Source: Kribbella jejuensis (GTDB taxonomy: Bacteria > Actinomycetota > Actinomycetes > Propionibacteriales > Kribbellaceae). Taken from it: DNA of 64,000 bases. The DNA lies in NCBI RefSeq assembly GCF_006715085.1, contig NZ_VFMM01000002.1, positions 558,001-622,000 on the forward strand, written 5' to 3'. The position numbers and the translations under genes are program-made. The notes beneath the pieces are model-generated. The model saw only the letters and a list, made by a program, of their open reading frames with translations, was not told the DNA's origin and did not search any database. Every line of letters begins with the position of its first letter. Position 1 is the first letter of the stretch. Shown here piece by piece: positions 7,657 through 15,953 of this stretch.

Positions 7657-8487
7657 ATGGTCGATGCCACCAAAGCGCCAAGCTCAGTTCCGGTCGGTGT
7701 CGACACCAGCCGGGCCAGCATCGCGCGGGTGTACGACGCCTTCCTGGGCGGCAAGGACAACTTCGAGGTCGACCGCGAGGTATTGCGTGGGGTCCAGGCG
7801 GCCGCGCCGCAGGCCCAGGACCTGGCCTGGTCGAACCGGAACTTCCTGATCCGCGCGTGCCGGTTCCTGGCCGGCCAGGCGGGGATCACGCAGTACCTGG
7901 ACTGTGGATCCGGTCTGCCCACCGCTGAGAACACCCACCAGGTGGTGCAGCGGATCCAGCCCGAGGCCAAGGTGCTCTACATCGACAACGACCCGGTGGT
8001 GCTGGCGCACGGCCGCGCACTGCTCGAGGAGAACGAGAACACGCTGTTCGTCAGCGCGGACATCTTCGACCCCGACGAGGTGCTCGGCAACCCCGAGGTC
8101 CGCAAGTTCCTCGACTTCGACCAGCCGATCGCCGTGATCCAGGCCGGCACGCTGCACCACTACATCGGCGACGAGGGTGCGCAGATCATGCAGAAGTACA
8201 TCGACGCGGTGGTGCCCGGTTCGTACACGGTGATTTCGCACTTCTACGACCCGGAGACTCCCGAGCACTCCGCGGTCGCCCAGAAGATGGAGGACAAGTT
8301 CATCCACAGCCCGATGGGTAGCGGCCGGTTCCGCACCCGCGCCGAGCTGATGACGTTCTTCCCGGGCCAGGAGCTGGTCGAGCCGGGCCTGGTGCTCTGC
8401 GACGAGTGGTGGCCGGACGGCCCGCGGATCAAGCCGCTGAACCAGGTCGAGGAGTGCATCGTCGGCGCGGTCGGCCGCAAACTCTGA
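7657..8487 (+). CDS. SAM-dependent methyltransferase, DUF574 (Methyltransf_19) family
   Basis: A 276-residue protein. The family signature SRASIARVYDAFLGGKDNFEVDRE is near residues 18-41, ITQYLDCGSGLPTAENTHQVV forms the SAM-binding loop, and VLYIDNDPVVLAHGRALL is the acidic strand that contacts the SAM ribose. Members are common and often multicopy in actinomycetes; their substrates are mostly unknown. ATG 7657 has GAGG upstream (7645-7648). A strong terminator follows the stop codon at 13 bases. Control by the divergent XRE/DUF5753 protein is inferred from position. Confidence 0.88.
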   Translation: MVDATKAPSSVPVGVDTSRASIARVYDAFLGGKDNFEVDREVLRGVQAAAPQAQDLAWSNRNFLIRACRFLAGQAGITQYLDCGSGLPTAENTHQVVQRIQPEAKVLYIDNDPVVLAHGRALLEENENTLFVSADIFDPDEVLGNPEVRKFLDFDQPIAVIQAGTLHHYIGDEGAQIMQKYIDAVVPGSYTVISHFYDPETPEHSAVAQKMEDKFIHSPMGSGRFRTRAELMTFFPGQELVEPGLVLCDEWWPDGPRIKPLNQVEECIVGAVGRKL

Positions 8488-8499
8488 GTTCGCAACTGC

Positions 8500-8528
8500 G
8501 GGGCGCCCTGGTCCAGGGCGCCCCGTTT
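8500..8528 (+). terminator. Rho-independent terminator after the DUF574 gene
   Basis: GGGGCGCCCTG (8500-8510) pairs perfectly with CAGGGCGCCCC (8514-8524) around a 3-base loop and is followed by GTTTT. Confidence 0.85.
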
Positions 8529-8536
8529 TGCGTTCC

Positions 8537-9075
8537 TCAGAACGTCCAGCGTTGCGCCGCCGAGTTGTTGCAGGCGGCAACGGTCACTGGGTTGCCGAGG
8601 GCAACAGGTGCGGTGAGGCAGCGACCCCCGCTGCGGATCGTGCCGTCGCCGGGCATCGTCCACTGCTGATTGGTTGCCGGATCCGGTCTGCAGGCTGCCG
8701 AGTTTGAACGACGTTCCGGCGGTGACGTCGCGAACGGTCACCCCGTACCAGCCGCCGCCTTCGCTCGCGACAGCGAATGCGTAGGTGTGGCCGGGCGTCG
8801 GTGCCTTGTCGAGGCGGCAGCTGCCACCGGTGCCGTCCTCCTGGAACTTGATGCAGTACGTGCCGGCGTCGCCGGCCTTCCAGTCGGTCGAGTTCCAGAG
8901 TGAGTACAGGAACATGCCGCCGCCGTCGCGGTAGCTGCATGCCGGTGTACCCGCCGACGTCACCGCCGGTGAAGCCGAACTGGTTGGCCCAGTAGACGTT
9001 CGCACGACCGGGCGAGTTGCTGATCGTCATCCGGTACTCGACCGTGCGGTTTGTGATGGAGCTGGACGGGCACTT
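8537..9075 (-). pseudogene. Broken secreted protein gene: DUF3472-like part plus ricin-type lectin tail
   Basis: Three consecutive stretches in different frames read as one protein. From about 9073 to 8940: SSITNRTVEYRMTISNSPG..VYWANQFGFTGGDVGGYTGMQ. From about 8940 to 8660: YRDGGGMFLYSLWNSTDW..GWYGVTVRDVTAGTSFKLGSLQTGSG. From about 8660 to 8537: NQQWTMPGDGTIRSGGRCL..ACNNSAAQRWTF and a TGA stop at 8539-8537. The first two resemble DUF3472 proteins; the third has the Q-W and CL repeats of a ricin-type beta-trefoil. Frameshifts fall near 8938 and 8657. No signal peptide or start remains, and the 5' end stops at the neighbouring MFS gene. Decay is favoured over sequencing error because the front end is missing too. 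Confidence 0.7.
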
Positions 9076-9083
9076 TGGGTGAG

Positions 9084-10268
9084 ATGAGTAGTGCAGTGCA
9101 GCGGATCGGAACGGGGCGGCGCGGGCCGTTTGTGGTGACGGCTGTTGCGTTGTTGGTGTTGTTGTTCGATGGGAATCTGCCGACGCCGCTGTATGGCGTC
9201 TATCGGGAGCGGTTCGGGTTTTCCGGGACCGAGCTGACGCTGATCTTTGCTGTCTACATGGCCGTTCTGGTGCCTTCGTTGATGGTGTTCGGTCAGTTGT
9301 CGGACCAGGTCGGGCGGTCGCGGGTGCTGATCGGCGGACTGAGTCTCGGCGCGGTCGGACTCGTCCTGCTCGCGGCGGCGCAGGGCACCGCCTGGCTCTT
9401 CGCCGGCCGGATCGCGGCGGGGATCGCGCTGGGTGCGACCGCGGGAACGGCGGCCGCGGCGCTGGTTGAGTTCGAGCCGGATGACGACCGCGGCAAGGCG
9501 GCGCTCGCCACGGTGCTGGCACAGAGCGGCGGCAGCGCGGCCGGGCCGTTGGTGGCCGGTGCGCTGGCCGAATGGGCGCCGTACCCACGGCAACTTCCGT
9601 ACGCCGTCGGGCTGGTGCTCACTGTCCTCACGGCGATCGCCGTCTCCCGGCTGCCGCGCGAACCGGTCAGCGGCCGCTGGCGTCCGCAGCGTCCGTCCGT
9701 ACCGCCGGAGATCCGGGCCGACTTCGCCCGCGCGAGCCTGAGTGGTGCGACCGTCTGGGCGGTCGGTGGACTCTTCCTGTCCGTCGTACCGTCGTACACC
9801 GCGCAGCTGCTGCACAATCACAACCTGGCCTTGCTCGGAGCTGTCCCGGCGATGATGCTTATCGCCGCATGCGCGGTCCAGGCGGTCTCGGTCCGGATGC
9901 AGCTACCGCCGCGAAAGGCGCAGGCCGCGGGACTCGGATCGCTGGTCGTCGGCCTTGCCGCGCTGGTCGGCGCCTTCCCGGCGAAGTCGCTGCTCCTGGT
10001 CGTCGCCGCGGCCCTGTTCGCCGGTGCCGGACTCGGTCTGACGTACTTCGGCTCGCAGGCGGAGGTCAATCAGCTCGCACCAGAGGCCCGCCGTGGCGAG
10101 GTGACCGCCGCGTTCCTGACCTGTGTGTACCTGGGCGTGGCCGCGACCGCCATCTCAACAGGTCTGCTGAGCGACGCGTACTCGCTGCCGACCGCGATCG
10201 CCGTGGTCTGCGGTGTGGCCGGGGCGACGGCGCTGGTTGCTGTCGGGTGGCAGCTCAAACGCGATTAG
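9084..10268 (+). CDS. MFS transporter, 12-helix type
   Basis: A 394-residue membrane protein with about twelve hydrophobic segments. Motif A is GQLSDQVGRSRVLIGGL between helices 2 and 3, and the loop between helices 6 and 7 is basic (residues ~200-220). FDGNLPTPLYGVYRERFGFSG near the N terminus is typical of actinobacterial small-molecule exporters of this family. ATG 9084 is chosen; a TTG nine bases upstream is possible. The gene overlaps by 4 bases, tail to tail, the XRE-cupin gene. The substrate is unknown. Confidence 0.82.
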   Translation: MSSAVQRIGTGRRGPFVVTAVALLVLLFDGNLPTPLYGVYRERFGFSGTELTLIFAVYMAVLVPSLMVFGQLSDQVGRSRVLIGGLSLGAVGLVLLAAAQGTAWLFAGRIAAGIALGATAGTAAAALVEFEPDDDRGKAALATVLAQSGGSAAGPLVAGALAEWAPYPRQLPYAVGLVLTVLTAIAVSRLPREPVSGRWRPQRPSVPPEIRADFARASLSGATVWAVGGLFLSVVPSYTAQLLHNHNLALLGAVPAMMLIAACAVQAVSVRMQLPPRKAQAAGLGSLVVGLAALVGAFPAKSLLLVVAAALFAGAGLGLTYFGSQAEVNQLAPEARRGEVTAAFLTCVYLGVAATAISTGLLSDAYSLPTAIAVVCGVAGATALVAVGWQLKRD

Positions 10269-10840
10269 ACATGCTCCGAGACGAGCGTCGCGGAGGTGTT
10301 CTCCTCGAGGGCCTGGAAGAGGTGCGGCAGGTCGCCGGGGTACGCGACATAGTCGCCGGGGTTGAGTTCGACCGGATCGTCCTGCGGGCCGACCAGAGCG
10401 CGGCCGGAGGCGAGGATGACGTGTTCGACGACCCCCGGCATATGCGGATCAGACTTCCGGCCGGGGCCGGGAGAGGCGACGATCCGGTACAGGTCGCGGC
10501 GGGCGTTCGGCGGGCTGGACGCGACCAGCGTGGCGCTGTAGTCGGCCTGGTCGGAGTAGATCGCCGGGCCTTCGCCGGCGCGGATGATCTGCACCTTCGG
10601 GCGCGGTGGGTCGAGCAGCGCGGCGAACGGAGTATCGAGTGCGACGGCGAGCGCCCACAGAGTTTCCACGCTCGGGTTCCCGGTGCCGGACTCCAGCTGA
10701 GACAGCGTGGACTTGGCCACGCCGGCCCGCTTCGCTACCTCGGTGAGCGAAAGTCCGGCGCGAGCGCGGTGCCTGCGCAGGGAGGCGGCGATGACGTCCA
10801 GCGGTGCTCGGGTGCTGTCCATAGCTCGTGTTCGCTCCAT
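10265..10840 (-). CDS. XRE-family regulator with C-terminal cupin
   Basis: A 191-residue protein. The helix-turn-helix at about 15-70 reads IAASLRRHRARAGLSLTEVAKRAGVAKSTLSQLESGTGNPSVETLWALA. The C-terminal cupin barrel (about 80-188) includes HMPGVVEHVILASGRALVG and LNPGDYVAYPGDLPHLFQAL, which bind a small ligand. This architecture commonly sits beside AzlCD or amino-acid transporters and represses them. It is divergent from azlC, with two identical palindromes in the gap. Start 10840 is used; ATG 10821 (MDSTRAPLDV) is an alternative that would also leave a further GTTCG half-site outside the coding region. Confidence 0.87.
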   Translation of the reverse strand: MERTRAMDSTRAPLDVIAASLRRHRARAGLSLTEVAKRAGVAKSTLSQLESGTGNPSVETLWALAVALDTPFAALLDPPRPKVQIIRAGEGPAIYSDQADYSATLVASSPPNARRDLYRIVASPGPGRKSDPHMPGVVEHVILASGRALVGPQDDPVELNPGDYVAYPGDLPHLFQALEENTSATLVSEHV

Positions 10841-10850
10841 CGGTCCGATT

Positions 10851-10866
10851 GTTCGGCTTGACGAAC
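10851..10866. promoter_or_regulatory. Operator 1 for the XRE-cupin regulator
   Basis: GTTCG-GCTTGA-CGAAC, a perfect 5-bp inverted repeat with a 6-base centre between the divergent genes. A GTTCG half-site also occurs at 10830-10834. Confidence 0.65.
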
Positions 10867-10894
10867 GGGCGGGATGGTGTTCATCATAGTGCCC

Positions 10895-11584
10895 ATGCGT
10901 TCGATTTGGCGAACACTGGACCGTGGGTTGGCCCGCGACATCGCGCTGGTGTGTCTGGCCGACGGTGTCGTGGGCCTGTCGTACGGCGCGATCAGCGTCG
11001 GCGGCGGACTGCCGTTGTGGGTGCCGATCCTGCTGTCGATCGTGGTGTTCGCGGGCGCGTCACAGTTCCTGTTCGTCGGGATCGTGGCAGCCGGCGGCAG
11101 CCCGATCGCCGCGATGGTCGCGGGGCTGCTGGTGAACACCCGGCACATCCCGTTCGGGCTGGCGGTGAGCGACGTCATCGGTCGCGGGTGGAAGCGCTGG
11201 CCCGGCAGTCACGTGATGACCGACGAGAACGTCGCGTTCGCGATGGGGCAGGACGAACTCGAGCGGCAGCGGGCGGCGTACTGGGCCGGCGGCATCGGCA
11301 TCTTCGTCTGCTGGAACATCGGCGTCGTGATCGGCGGGCTGGCCGGTTCGGTGATCACCGACACCGATGTCTTCGGGTTGGATGCCGCGTTCCCGGCCGT
11401 GTTGATGGCCCTCGTCCTGCCCTCGTTGCGTGATCGCCGGACGCGGACGGCGGCGCTCGTCGGCGTCGTGATCGCGTTGGTGGCAACGCCGTTCCTGCCC
11501 GCGGGCCTGCCGGTGCTGCTGGCGCTGCTCGGTCTGCTGTGCTACCGGTCCGACAAGCCGGCTGTCGAGGAGGCAACCCGATGA
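10895..11584 (+). CDS. azlC: AzlC family branched-chain amino-acid exporter, large subunit
   Basis: A 229-residue integral membrane protein matching AzlC/YgaZ: LARDIALVCLADGVVGLSYGAISVGGGLPLWVPILLSI at 11-48, then FAGASQFLFVGI and LLVNTRHIPFGLAVS. With AzlD it would export branched-chain amino acids or analogues through the cytoplasmic membrane. ATG 10895 is chosen because the previous in-frame starts lack a ribosome site. One operator copy (10899-10914) then lies inside the first codons, so repression would also block early elongation or initiation. azlD follows with an ATGA overlap, so the two are co-translated. Confidence 0.87.
   Translation: MRSIWRTLDRGLARDIALVCLADGVVGLSYGAISVGGGLPLWVPILLSIVVFAGASQFLFVGIVAAGGSPIAAMVAGLLVNTRHIPFGLAVSDVIGRGWKRWPGSHVMTDENVAFAMGQDELERQRAAYWAGGIGIFVCWNIGVVIGGLAGSVITDTDVFGLDAAFPAVLMALVLPSLRDRRTRTAALVGVVIALVATPFLPAGLPVLLALLGLLCYRSDKPAVEEATR
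10899..10914. promoter_or_regulatory. Operator 2 for the XRE-cupin regulator
   Basis: GTTCG-ATTTGG-CGAAC has the same arms and spacing as the 10851 site, 48 bases away centre to centre, and overlaps the start of azlC. Confidence 0.6.
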
Positions 11585-11904
11585 CCAACACACCTCTACT
11601 CCTCGTCGGTATCGGAGTGCTTGCCGTCGGCACCTTTTCGCTACGGTTCGCCGGCCCGGCGTTGCGGAGCCGCTTCGAGGTCCCGGAACGGATCCAGCAA
11701 CTCCTGGCGGTCGCCGCGATCGTCCTTCTCACCGCCCTTGTCGCCACGTCCGCACTGACCGACGGCCACGGACCTGCCGGCATCGCGCGCCCCGCCGGGG
11801 TACTCGTCGGCGGAGTCCTCGCGTGGCGGAAAGCACCGTTCGTTCTGGTGGTGGTGGCTGCCGCCGCTACGGCGGCCGGACTTCGTCTGCTCGGGGTGCC
11901 GTAA
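11581..11904 (+). CDS. azlD: AzlD family branched-chain amino-acid exporter, small subunit
   Basis: A 107-residue protein with three to four hydrophobic helices and the family motif LRFAGPALRSRFEVPERIQQLLAVAAIVLLTALV near residues 22-55. It is the small partner of AzlC. The ATG overlaps the azlC stop codon (ATGA at 11581-11584), the usual sign of translational coupling. Control is presumably by the divergent XRE-cupin protein. Confidence 0.87.
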   Translation: MTNTPLLLVGIGVLAVGTFSLRFAGPALRSRFEVPERIQQLLAVAAIVLLTALVATSALTDGHGPAGIARPAGVLVGGVLAWRKAPFVLVVVAAAATAAGLRLLGVP

Positions 11905-11910
11905 CCGCGC

Positions 11911-11916
11911 TACCGT
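11911..11916 (+). promoter_or_regulatory. -10 box of a leaderless promoter
   Basis: TACCGT followed by exactly six bases and the ATG at 11923. Confidence 0.55.
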
Positions 11917-11922
11917 GCAGGT

Positions 11923-12552
11923 ATGACGATGCAGCCCGCTGCGCCCCGGAAGTCGATTCTGCCGATGATCGGCATCGCCTGTCTCGTCGTCGGCGTACTC
12001 CTGGCCGGCTTCTTCGCGTGGCGGATCGTCGTCACGGCGCCGCGCTCGCCGCAGCCGATCGAGAACGGGCGGGTGCACCTGAACCACGAGGGGCTGACGA
12101 TCTACTCGTCGATCCCGGTGCTCGGCCCGCCGTGTTCGGCGCAGGACGCGAACGGGAACGACGTACCGCTGAAGAAGGACAACGGGTCGGAGACCGTCAC
12201 GATCAACGGCAGGAGCTGGTACGTCGTCGCGCGGTCGGCGAAGCCCGTACCGGCGGGGGATTACAGCATCTCCTGCACCGACGGCGAGACCAGCGCGACG
12301 TACGCCGCCGGGCCGAAGTTCTCGGTGATCGCGTTCGTGGTGTCGATCCTCGGTACGGTCTTCTCGCTGCTGATCTTCATCGGGCTCGGCGTCGTGTTCC
12401 TCGTCATCGGCCTGATCCGCCGCAACCGCCGTCCACCCACCACCTATCCCGGGCAACCAGGTGCCCTAGGCAACTATCCGCCACAGCCACCGAACTACGG
12501 CTATCCGCCGTACAACCCGGGCCCGAACCCCGGCCGCCCACAGGACCGGTGA
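11923..12552 (+). CDS. Membrane protein of unknown function with Pro/Tyr-rich tail
   Basis: A 209-residue protein not recognised as a named family. Helix 1 is at about 12-34, an extracytoplasmic domain at about 40-125 contains two Cys (GPPCSAQD and SISCTDG) that could form a disulfide, helix 2 is at about 128-157, and a cytoplasmic tail rich in Pro, Tyr, Asn and Gly ends the protein. Such tails are frequent in small actinobacterial membrane proteins. The stop overlaps the GTG of the phosphatase gene (GTGA), so the two form an operon. A leaderless promoter precedes it. Confidence 0.75.
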   Translation: MTMQPAAPRKSILPMIGIACLVVGVLLAGFFAWRIVVTAPRSPQPIENGRVHLNHEGLTIYSSIPVLGPPCSAQDANGNDVPLKKDNGSETVTINGRSWYVVARSAKPVPAGDYSISCTDGETSATYAAGPKFSVIAFVVSILGTVFSLLIFIGLGVVFLVIGLIRRNRRPPTTYPGQPGALGNYPPQPPNYGYPPYNPGPNPGRPQDR

Positions 12553-13256
12553 CCGTGGACCTCGACTGGCCCGGCTGCCGGAACGTCCGTGATGTCGGCG
12601 GCCTGCGCACCTCCGACGGCCGGGTGATCCGATCGGGTGTGCTGATCCGCGCGGACAGCCTGCAGTACCTGACCGAAGACGGGGTCGAGGCCGTACGACG
12701 AGCAGGGGTGGGCCGCATCCTCGATCTGCGCGGCGACGGCGAGGTGGCGGCGTTCCCCACACCGTTCACCGGAACACCTCTCGCCGTCCGGCAGTCCTTA
12801 CAAGACCCGGCCGATCCGGACCACGGCCGGGCGACGATCGTCGAAGCGTGCACCTGGATGCTCGACCGGCGCCCCGAGTTGTTCGCCGCCGCGGTCAAGG
12901 CGATCGCCGACGAGCAGGACGGCGCGGTAGTGGTGCACTGCCACGGCGGCAAGGACCGCACCGGCATGGTCGTCGCGCTCGCGCTCAGCGTCGCCGGCGT
13001 ACCGGAGGAGGAGATCGTCGCGGACTACTACCTCACCCAGTCCCGGTTGGCGCCCTGGCTGGAGGAGCAGCTCGCGGCCGAGCCCGACACCTCGAAACAC
13101 CCGGAAATGCTCGAGTTCCGCGACACCCGGGCCGAGTCGATCGTCGCGATCCTGCGCCATCTGGACACCGAGTACGGCGGCCCGGAAGCATACCTGCGGC
13201 TCGGTGGTATCACTGATAACGACCTCAGCAAGCTGAAAGCCCGCTTAGTGGGCTGA
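12549..13256 (+). CDS. Protein tyrosine/dual-specificity phosphatase-like
   Basis: A 235-residue protein of the Y_phosphatase3 group. The P-loop HCHGGKDRTGM spans 130-140, with nucleophile Cys131 and Arg137 (C-x5-R). The N-terminal GCRNVRDVGGLRTSDGRVIRSG is the family's other conserved block. The closest type is the MptpB/lipid-phosphatase-like class, whose substrates include phosphotyrosine and phosphoinositides. The start is GTG 12549, overlapping the preceding stop codon; GTG 12555 is an alternative. It is the second gene of an operon with the membrane protein. Confidence 0.85.
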   Translation: MTVDLDWPGCRNVRDVGGLRTSDGRVIRSGVLIRADSLQYLTEDGVEAVRRAGVGRILDLRGDGEVAAFPTPFTGTPLAVRQSLQDPADPDHGRATIVEACTWMLDRRPELFAAAVKAIADEQDGAVVVHCHGGKDRTGMVVALALSVAGVPEEEIVADYYLTQSRLAPWLEEQLAAEPDTSKHPEMLEFRDTRAESIVAILRHLDTEYGGPEAYLRLGGITDNDLSKLKARLVG

Positions 13257-13286
13257 CCTCCGTCACCAACGCGTCACACACCGCAG

Positions 13287-13292
13287 TACATT
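13287..13292 (+). promoter_or_regulatory. -10 box of a leaderless promoter (ABC permease)
   Basis: TACATT followed by exactly six bases and the ATG at 13299. Confidence 0.55.
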
Positions 13293-13298
13293 GGCGCA

Positions 13299-14189
13299 AT
13301 GCCTGTCGCAGCAACGCCGACCGGGGTGTCCGACCCGGCGGCTTTGGCCGAACGCTACGGACTCACCAAGAGCTCGCTCCGCCCTCCCTTCGGTTCGTAC
13401 CTTCGCGAGCTGTGGAGCCGTCGAAAGTTCGTCGTCAGTTACGCCACCGCACGCACCTATGCCATGTACGCCGGGGCCCGCCTCGGCTCGATCTGGCAGA
13501 TCCTCACGCCGCTGCTGAACGCCGGGGTGTACTACCTCGCGTTCGGTGTGCTGCTCGGGACGAAGAACGGGATCGACAACTACGTCGCGTTCCTGCTCAG
13601 CGGGGTGTTCGTGTTCACGTTCACCCAGCGCTGCATGACCGAAGGGTCGCGCTCGCTGGCCTTGAACCTGTCGCTGATCCGCACGCTGCACTTCCCGCGC
13701 GCGACGCTGCCGCTCGCCTACGTGCTCAACGAGCTGAACCAGATGCTGATCTCGATGGGCCTGTTGTTCCTGGTCGTAGGCTTCACCGACGGTCCCACCT
13801 GGCGATGGCTGATGATCGTCCCCGCGATGTTGCTGCAGGTGATGTTCAACGTCGGCATCACCCTGGTCTTCGCGCGGATCGGTACGTTCGTCACCGACAT
13901 CAGCCAGCTGCTGCCGTTCATCACGCGCACCTGGCTGTACGCGTCCGGGATCTTCTTCTCGCTGCCGTACAAGCTCTCCCAGCTGCACGCGCCGGGCTGG
14001 GTCGTCCAGGTACTGGCGTTCAACCCGATCTCGGCGTACATCGACGTCGTCCGGCGGGCGTTGCTGCACGAGCATCTGAAGAACGAGCTGCCGCACGCGT
14101 GGTCGATCGCGACCGTCTGGGCGTTCGTGATGCTGGCCGGCGGGCTCTGGTACTTCTGGCGGGCGGAGGATCGTTATGGCCGTGGTTGA
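13299..14189 (+). CDS. Polysaccharide/teichoic acid ABC exporter permease (TagG/Wzm-like)
   Basis: A 296-residue ABC2-type permease with six predicted helices. The amphipathic N terminus is followed by YAMYAGARLGSIWQILTPLLNAGVYYLAFGVLLG and the characteristic HFPRATLPLAYVLNELNQM and TRTWLYASGIFFSLPYKL segments. With the following ATPase it would move an undecaprenyl-linked glycan across the cytoplasmic membrane. The ATPase start overlaps its end by 14 bases. The glycosyltransferase and LCP genes on the opposite strand next door fit an envelope-polymer role. Confidence 0.86.
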   Translation: MPVAATPTGVSDPAALAERYGLTKSSLRPPFGSYLRELWSRRKFVVSYATARTYAMYAGARLGSIWQILTPLLNAGVYYLAFGVLLGTKNGIDNYVAFLLSGVFVFTFTQRCMTEGSRSLALNLSLIRTLHFPRATLPLAYVLNELNQMLISMGLLFLVVGFTDGPTWRWLMIVPAMLLQVMFNVGITLVFARIGTFVTDISQLLPFITRTWLYASGIFFSLPYKLSQLHAPGWVVQVLAFNPISAYIDVVRRALLHEHLKNELPHAWSIATVWAFVMLAGGLWYFWRAEDRYGRG

Positions 14190-14946
14190 TGCAGAGGCTG
14201 AACCGACGGTCATCGCCGACCAGCTGGACATCATCTACAAGGTGATCGCGGGCCAGGGCGGCAAGGGTACGGCGGCGACCGCGCTGCGCCGGATCATCAA
14301 GCGCCAGGACCGGCCGACGATCCGCGAGGTGCACGCGGTCAAGAACGTCAGCTTCACCGCCTACAAGGGCGACGCGATCGGCGTCATCGGCCGCAACGGC
14401 TCCGGCAAGTCGACGATGCTGCGCGCGATCGCCGGCCTGCTACCGCCCGCGTCCGGCGTCGTCTACACCGGCGGCCGGCCGTCGCTGCTCGGCGTCAACG
14501 CGGCGATGATGAACGACCTGACCGGCGAGCGGAACGTCGTCCTGGGCTGCCTCGCGATGGGCATGTCCCCGGCCGAGACGCAGGCCCGGTACGCCGAGAT
14601 TGTCGAGTTCTCGGGTATCGGTGACTTCATCGACCTGCCGATGTCGACGTACTCGACCGGTATGCAGGCACGGCTGAAGTTCGCGATCGCGTCCGCGAAG
14701 ACGCACGACATCCTGCTCGTCGACGAGGCGCTGGCGACCGGGGACGCCGAGTTCCGGGTCCGCTCGGAGCGCAAGATCAAGGAGCTCCGCGACCAGGCCG
14801 GCACGGTCTTCCTGGTCAGCCACAGCCTGGAAGTGGTGCAGGAGACCTGCAACCGAGCGCTCTGGCTGGATGCCGGCGTACTGAAACTCGACGGCCCCGT
14901 CGAGGAGGTCGTCGAGGCCTACATCAAGTCCACCAGAGCTGGTTAG
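14176..14946 (+). CDS. Polysaccharide ABC exporter ATP-binding protein (TagH/Wzt-like)
   Basis: A 256-residue ABC ATPase. Walker A GRNGSGKS is at 72-79, the signature YSTGMQARL at 159-167 (the YSTGM form is typical of glycan exporters) and Walker B ILLVDE at 179-184. VSHSLEVVQETCNRALWLDAG carries the H-loop. It lacks the long C-terminal carbohydrate-binding domain of Wzt, so substrate selection may sit elsewhere. It powers the overlapping permease and overlaps the convergent glycosyltransferase by 4 bases. Confidence 0.88.
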   Translation: MAVVDAEAEPTVIADQLDIIYKVIAGQGGKGTAATALRRIIKRQDRPTIREVHAVKNVSFTAYKGDAIGVIGRNGSGKSTMLRAIAGLLPPASGVVYTGGRPSLLGVNAAMMNDLTGERNVVLGCLAMGMSPAETQARYAEIVEFSGIGDFIDLPMSTYSTGMQARLKFAIASAKTHDILLVDEALATGDAEFRVRSERKIKELRDQAGTVFLVSHSLEVVQETCNRALWLDAGVLKLDGPVEEVVEAYIKSTRAG

Positions 14947-15947
14947 ACCGCCTTCGGGCGTTCGCGGAGGCCGATCAGGAAGCCGAGGCCCCAGGAGATG
15001 TGCATGGTGGCGCAGACCAGCGGCATCCAGAACAGCGCCTTCCAGGGCAGGTAGCGGCCCTCCATCGCGGAGCCGAAGATCAGCAGCAGCGCGTACCCGA
15101 GCGGGGCCAGGAAGCCGAGGTCGAGCCAGCTGATGCCGGTGGCCAGGCCGATGATGCCGAGGATCGTCCCGACCGCCAGGCCGATCACCGCGACCGGCGG
15201 GGCCAGGTACCGCTTGCTGGCGGTCTCCGGGTGCCGGCGGATCACCTCGCGGCGCCACTGGCCGGTGTGGAAGAACTGCTTGGCCACCGCGGACAGCGAG
15301 GACCGCGGCCGGTACGTCACCGACAGGTCAGGGCTGAACCAGATCAGGCCACCGGTCTTGCGGATCCGGTAGTTCAGCTCCCAGTCCTGGGCGCGGTGCA
15401 TGGTCTCGTCGAAGCCGCCGACCCGCTCCAGCGCGGCCCGCCGGAACACGCCGAGGTACACGGTGTCGGCCGGGCCGGCCTTGCCGCCCTGGTGGAACGT
15501 CGACGCGCCCAGCCCGAGCCGGGAGCGGTACGCGCAGGCGACCGCCATCTCGGTCGGGGTCCGGCCCTCGGCGGCCATCACGCCGCCGACGTTGTCCGCG
15601 CCGCTCTCGTCCAGCACCTCGACAGCGCGGGTGATGTAGCCGTCGGTGAGCGCGCCGTGCCCGTCGACCCGGACCAGGATGTCGTGCTTGGCGTGCGCGA
15701 TGCCGACGTTCAGCGCGGCCGGGGTCTTGCCGGTCGGGTTCGGCACGATCGTGATCCGGTGGTCCTTCTCGGCCAGCTTGCCTGCGATCTCCTCGGTCCG
15801 GTCCTTGCTCGGGCCGATCGCCAACACGACTTCCAGCTCTCCTGGATAGTCCTGGTCGAGGACGCGGCCGACCGCCTCCTCGAGGTGGCGTTCCTCGTTC
15901 AGCACAGGCATCACGACGGACACGGGTGGCCAGTGGGACAGCGGCAT
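14943..15947 (-). CDS. Family 2 glycosyltransferase with C-terminal membrane helices
   Basis: A 334-residue protein. The GT-A fold starts PVSVVMPVLNEERHLEEAVGRVLDQDYP; VRVDGHG near 93-99 stands for the metal-binding DxD; AQDWELNYRIR near 185-195 is the family's ED/QxW acceptor-site motif. Three hydrophobic segments at about 235-325 anchor it. It probably adds a sugar to a lipid-linked or wall polymer at the inner face of the membrane. It starts six bases after the LCP gene ends, so the two are one operon. Confidence 0.85.
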   Translation of the reverse strand: MPLSHWPPVSVVMPVLNEERHLEEAVGRVLDQDYPGELEVVLAIGPSKDRTEEIAGKLAEKDHRITIVPNPTGKTPAALNVGIAHAKHDILVRVDGHGALTDGYITRAVEVLDESGADNVGGVMAAEGRTPTEMAVACAYRSRLGLGASTFHQGGKAGPADTVYLGVFRRAALERVGGFDETMHRAQDWELNYRIRKTGGLIWFSPDLSVTYRPRSSLSAVAKQFFHTGQWRREVIRRHPETASKRYLAPPVAVIGLAVGTILGIIGLATGISWLDLGFLAPLGYALLLIFGSAMEGRYLPWKALFWMPLVCATMHISWGLGFLIGLRERPKAV

Positions 15948-15953
15948 ATCAGG

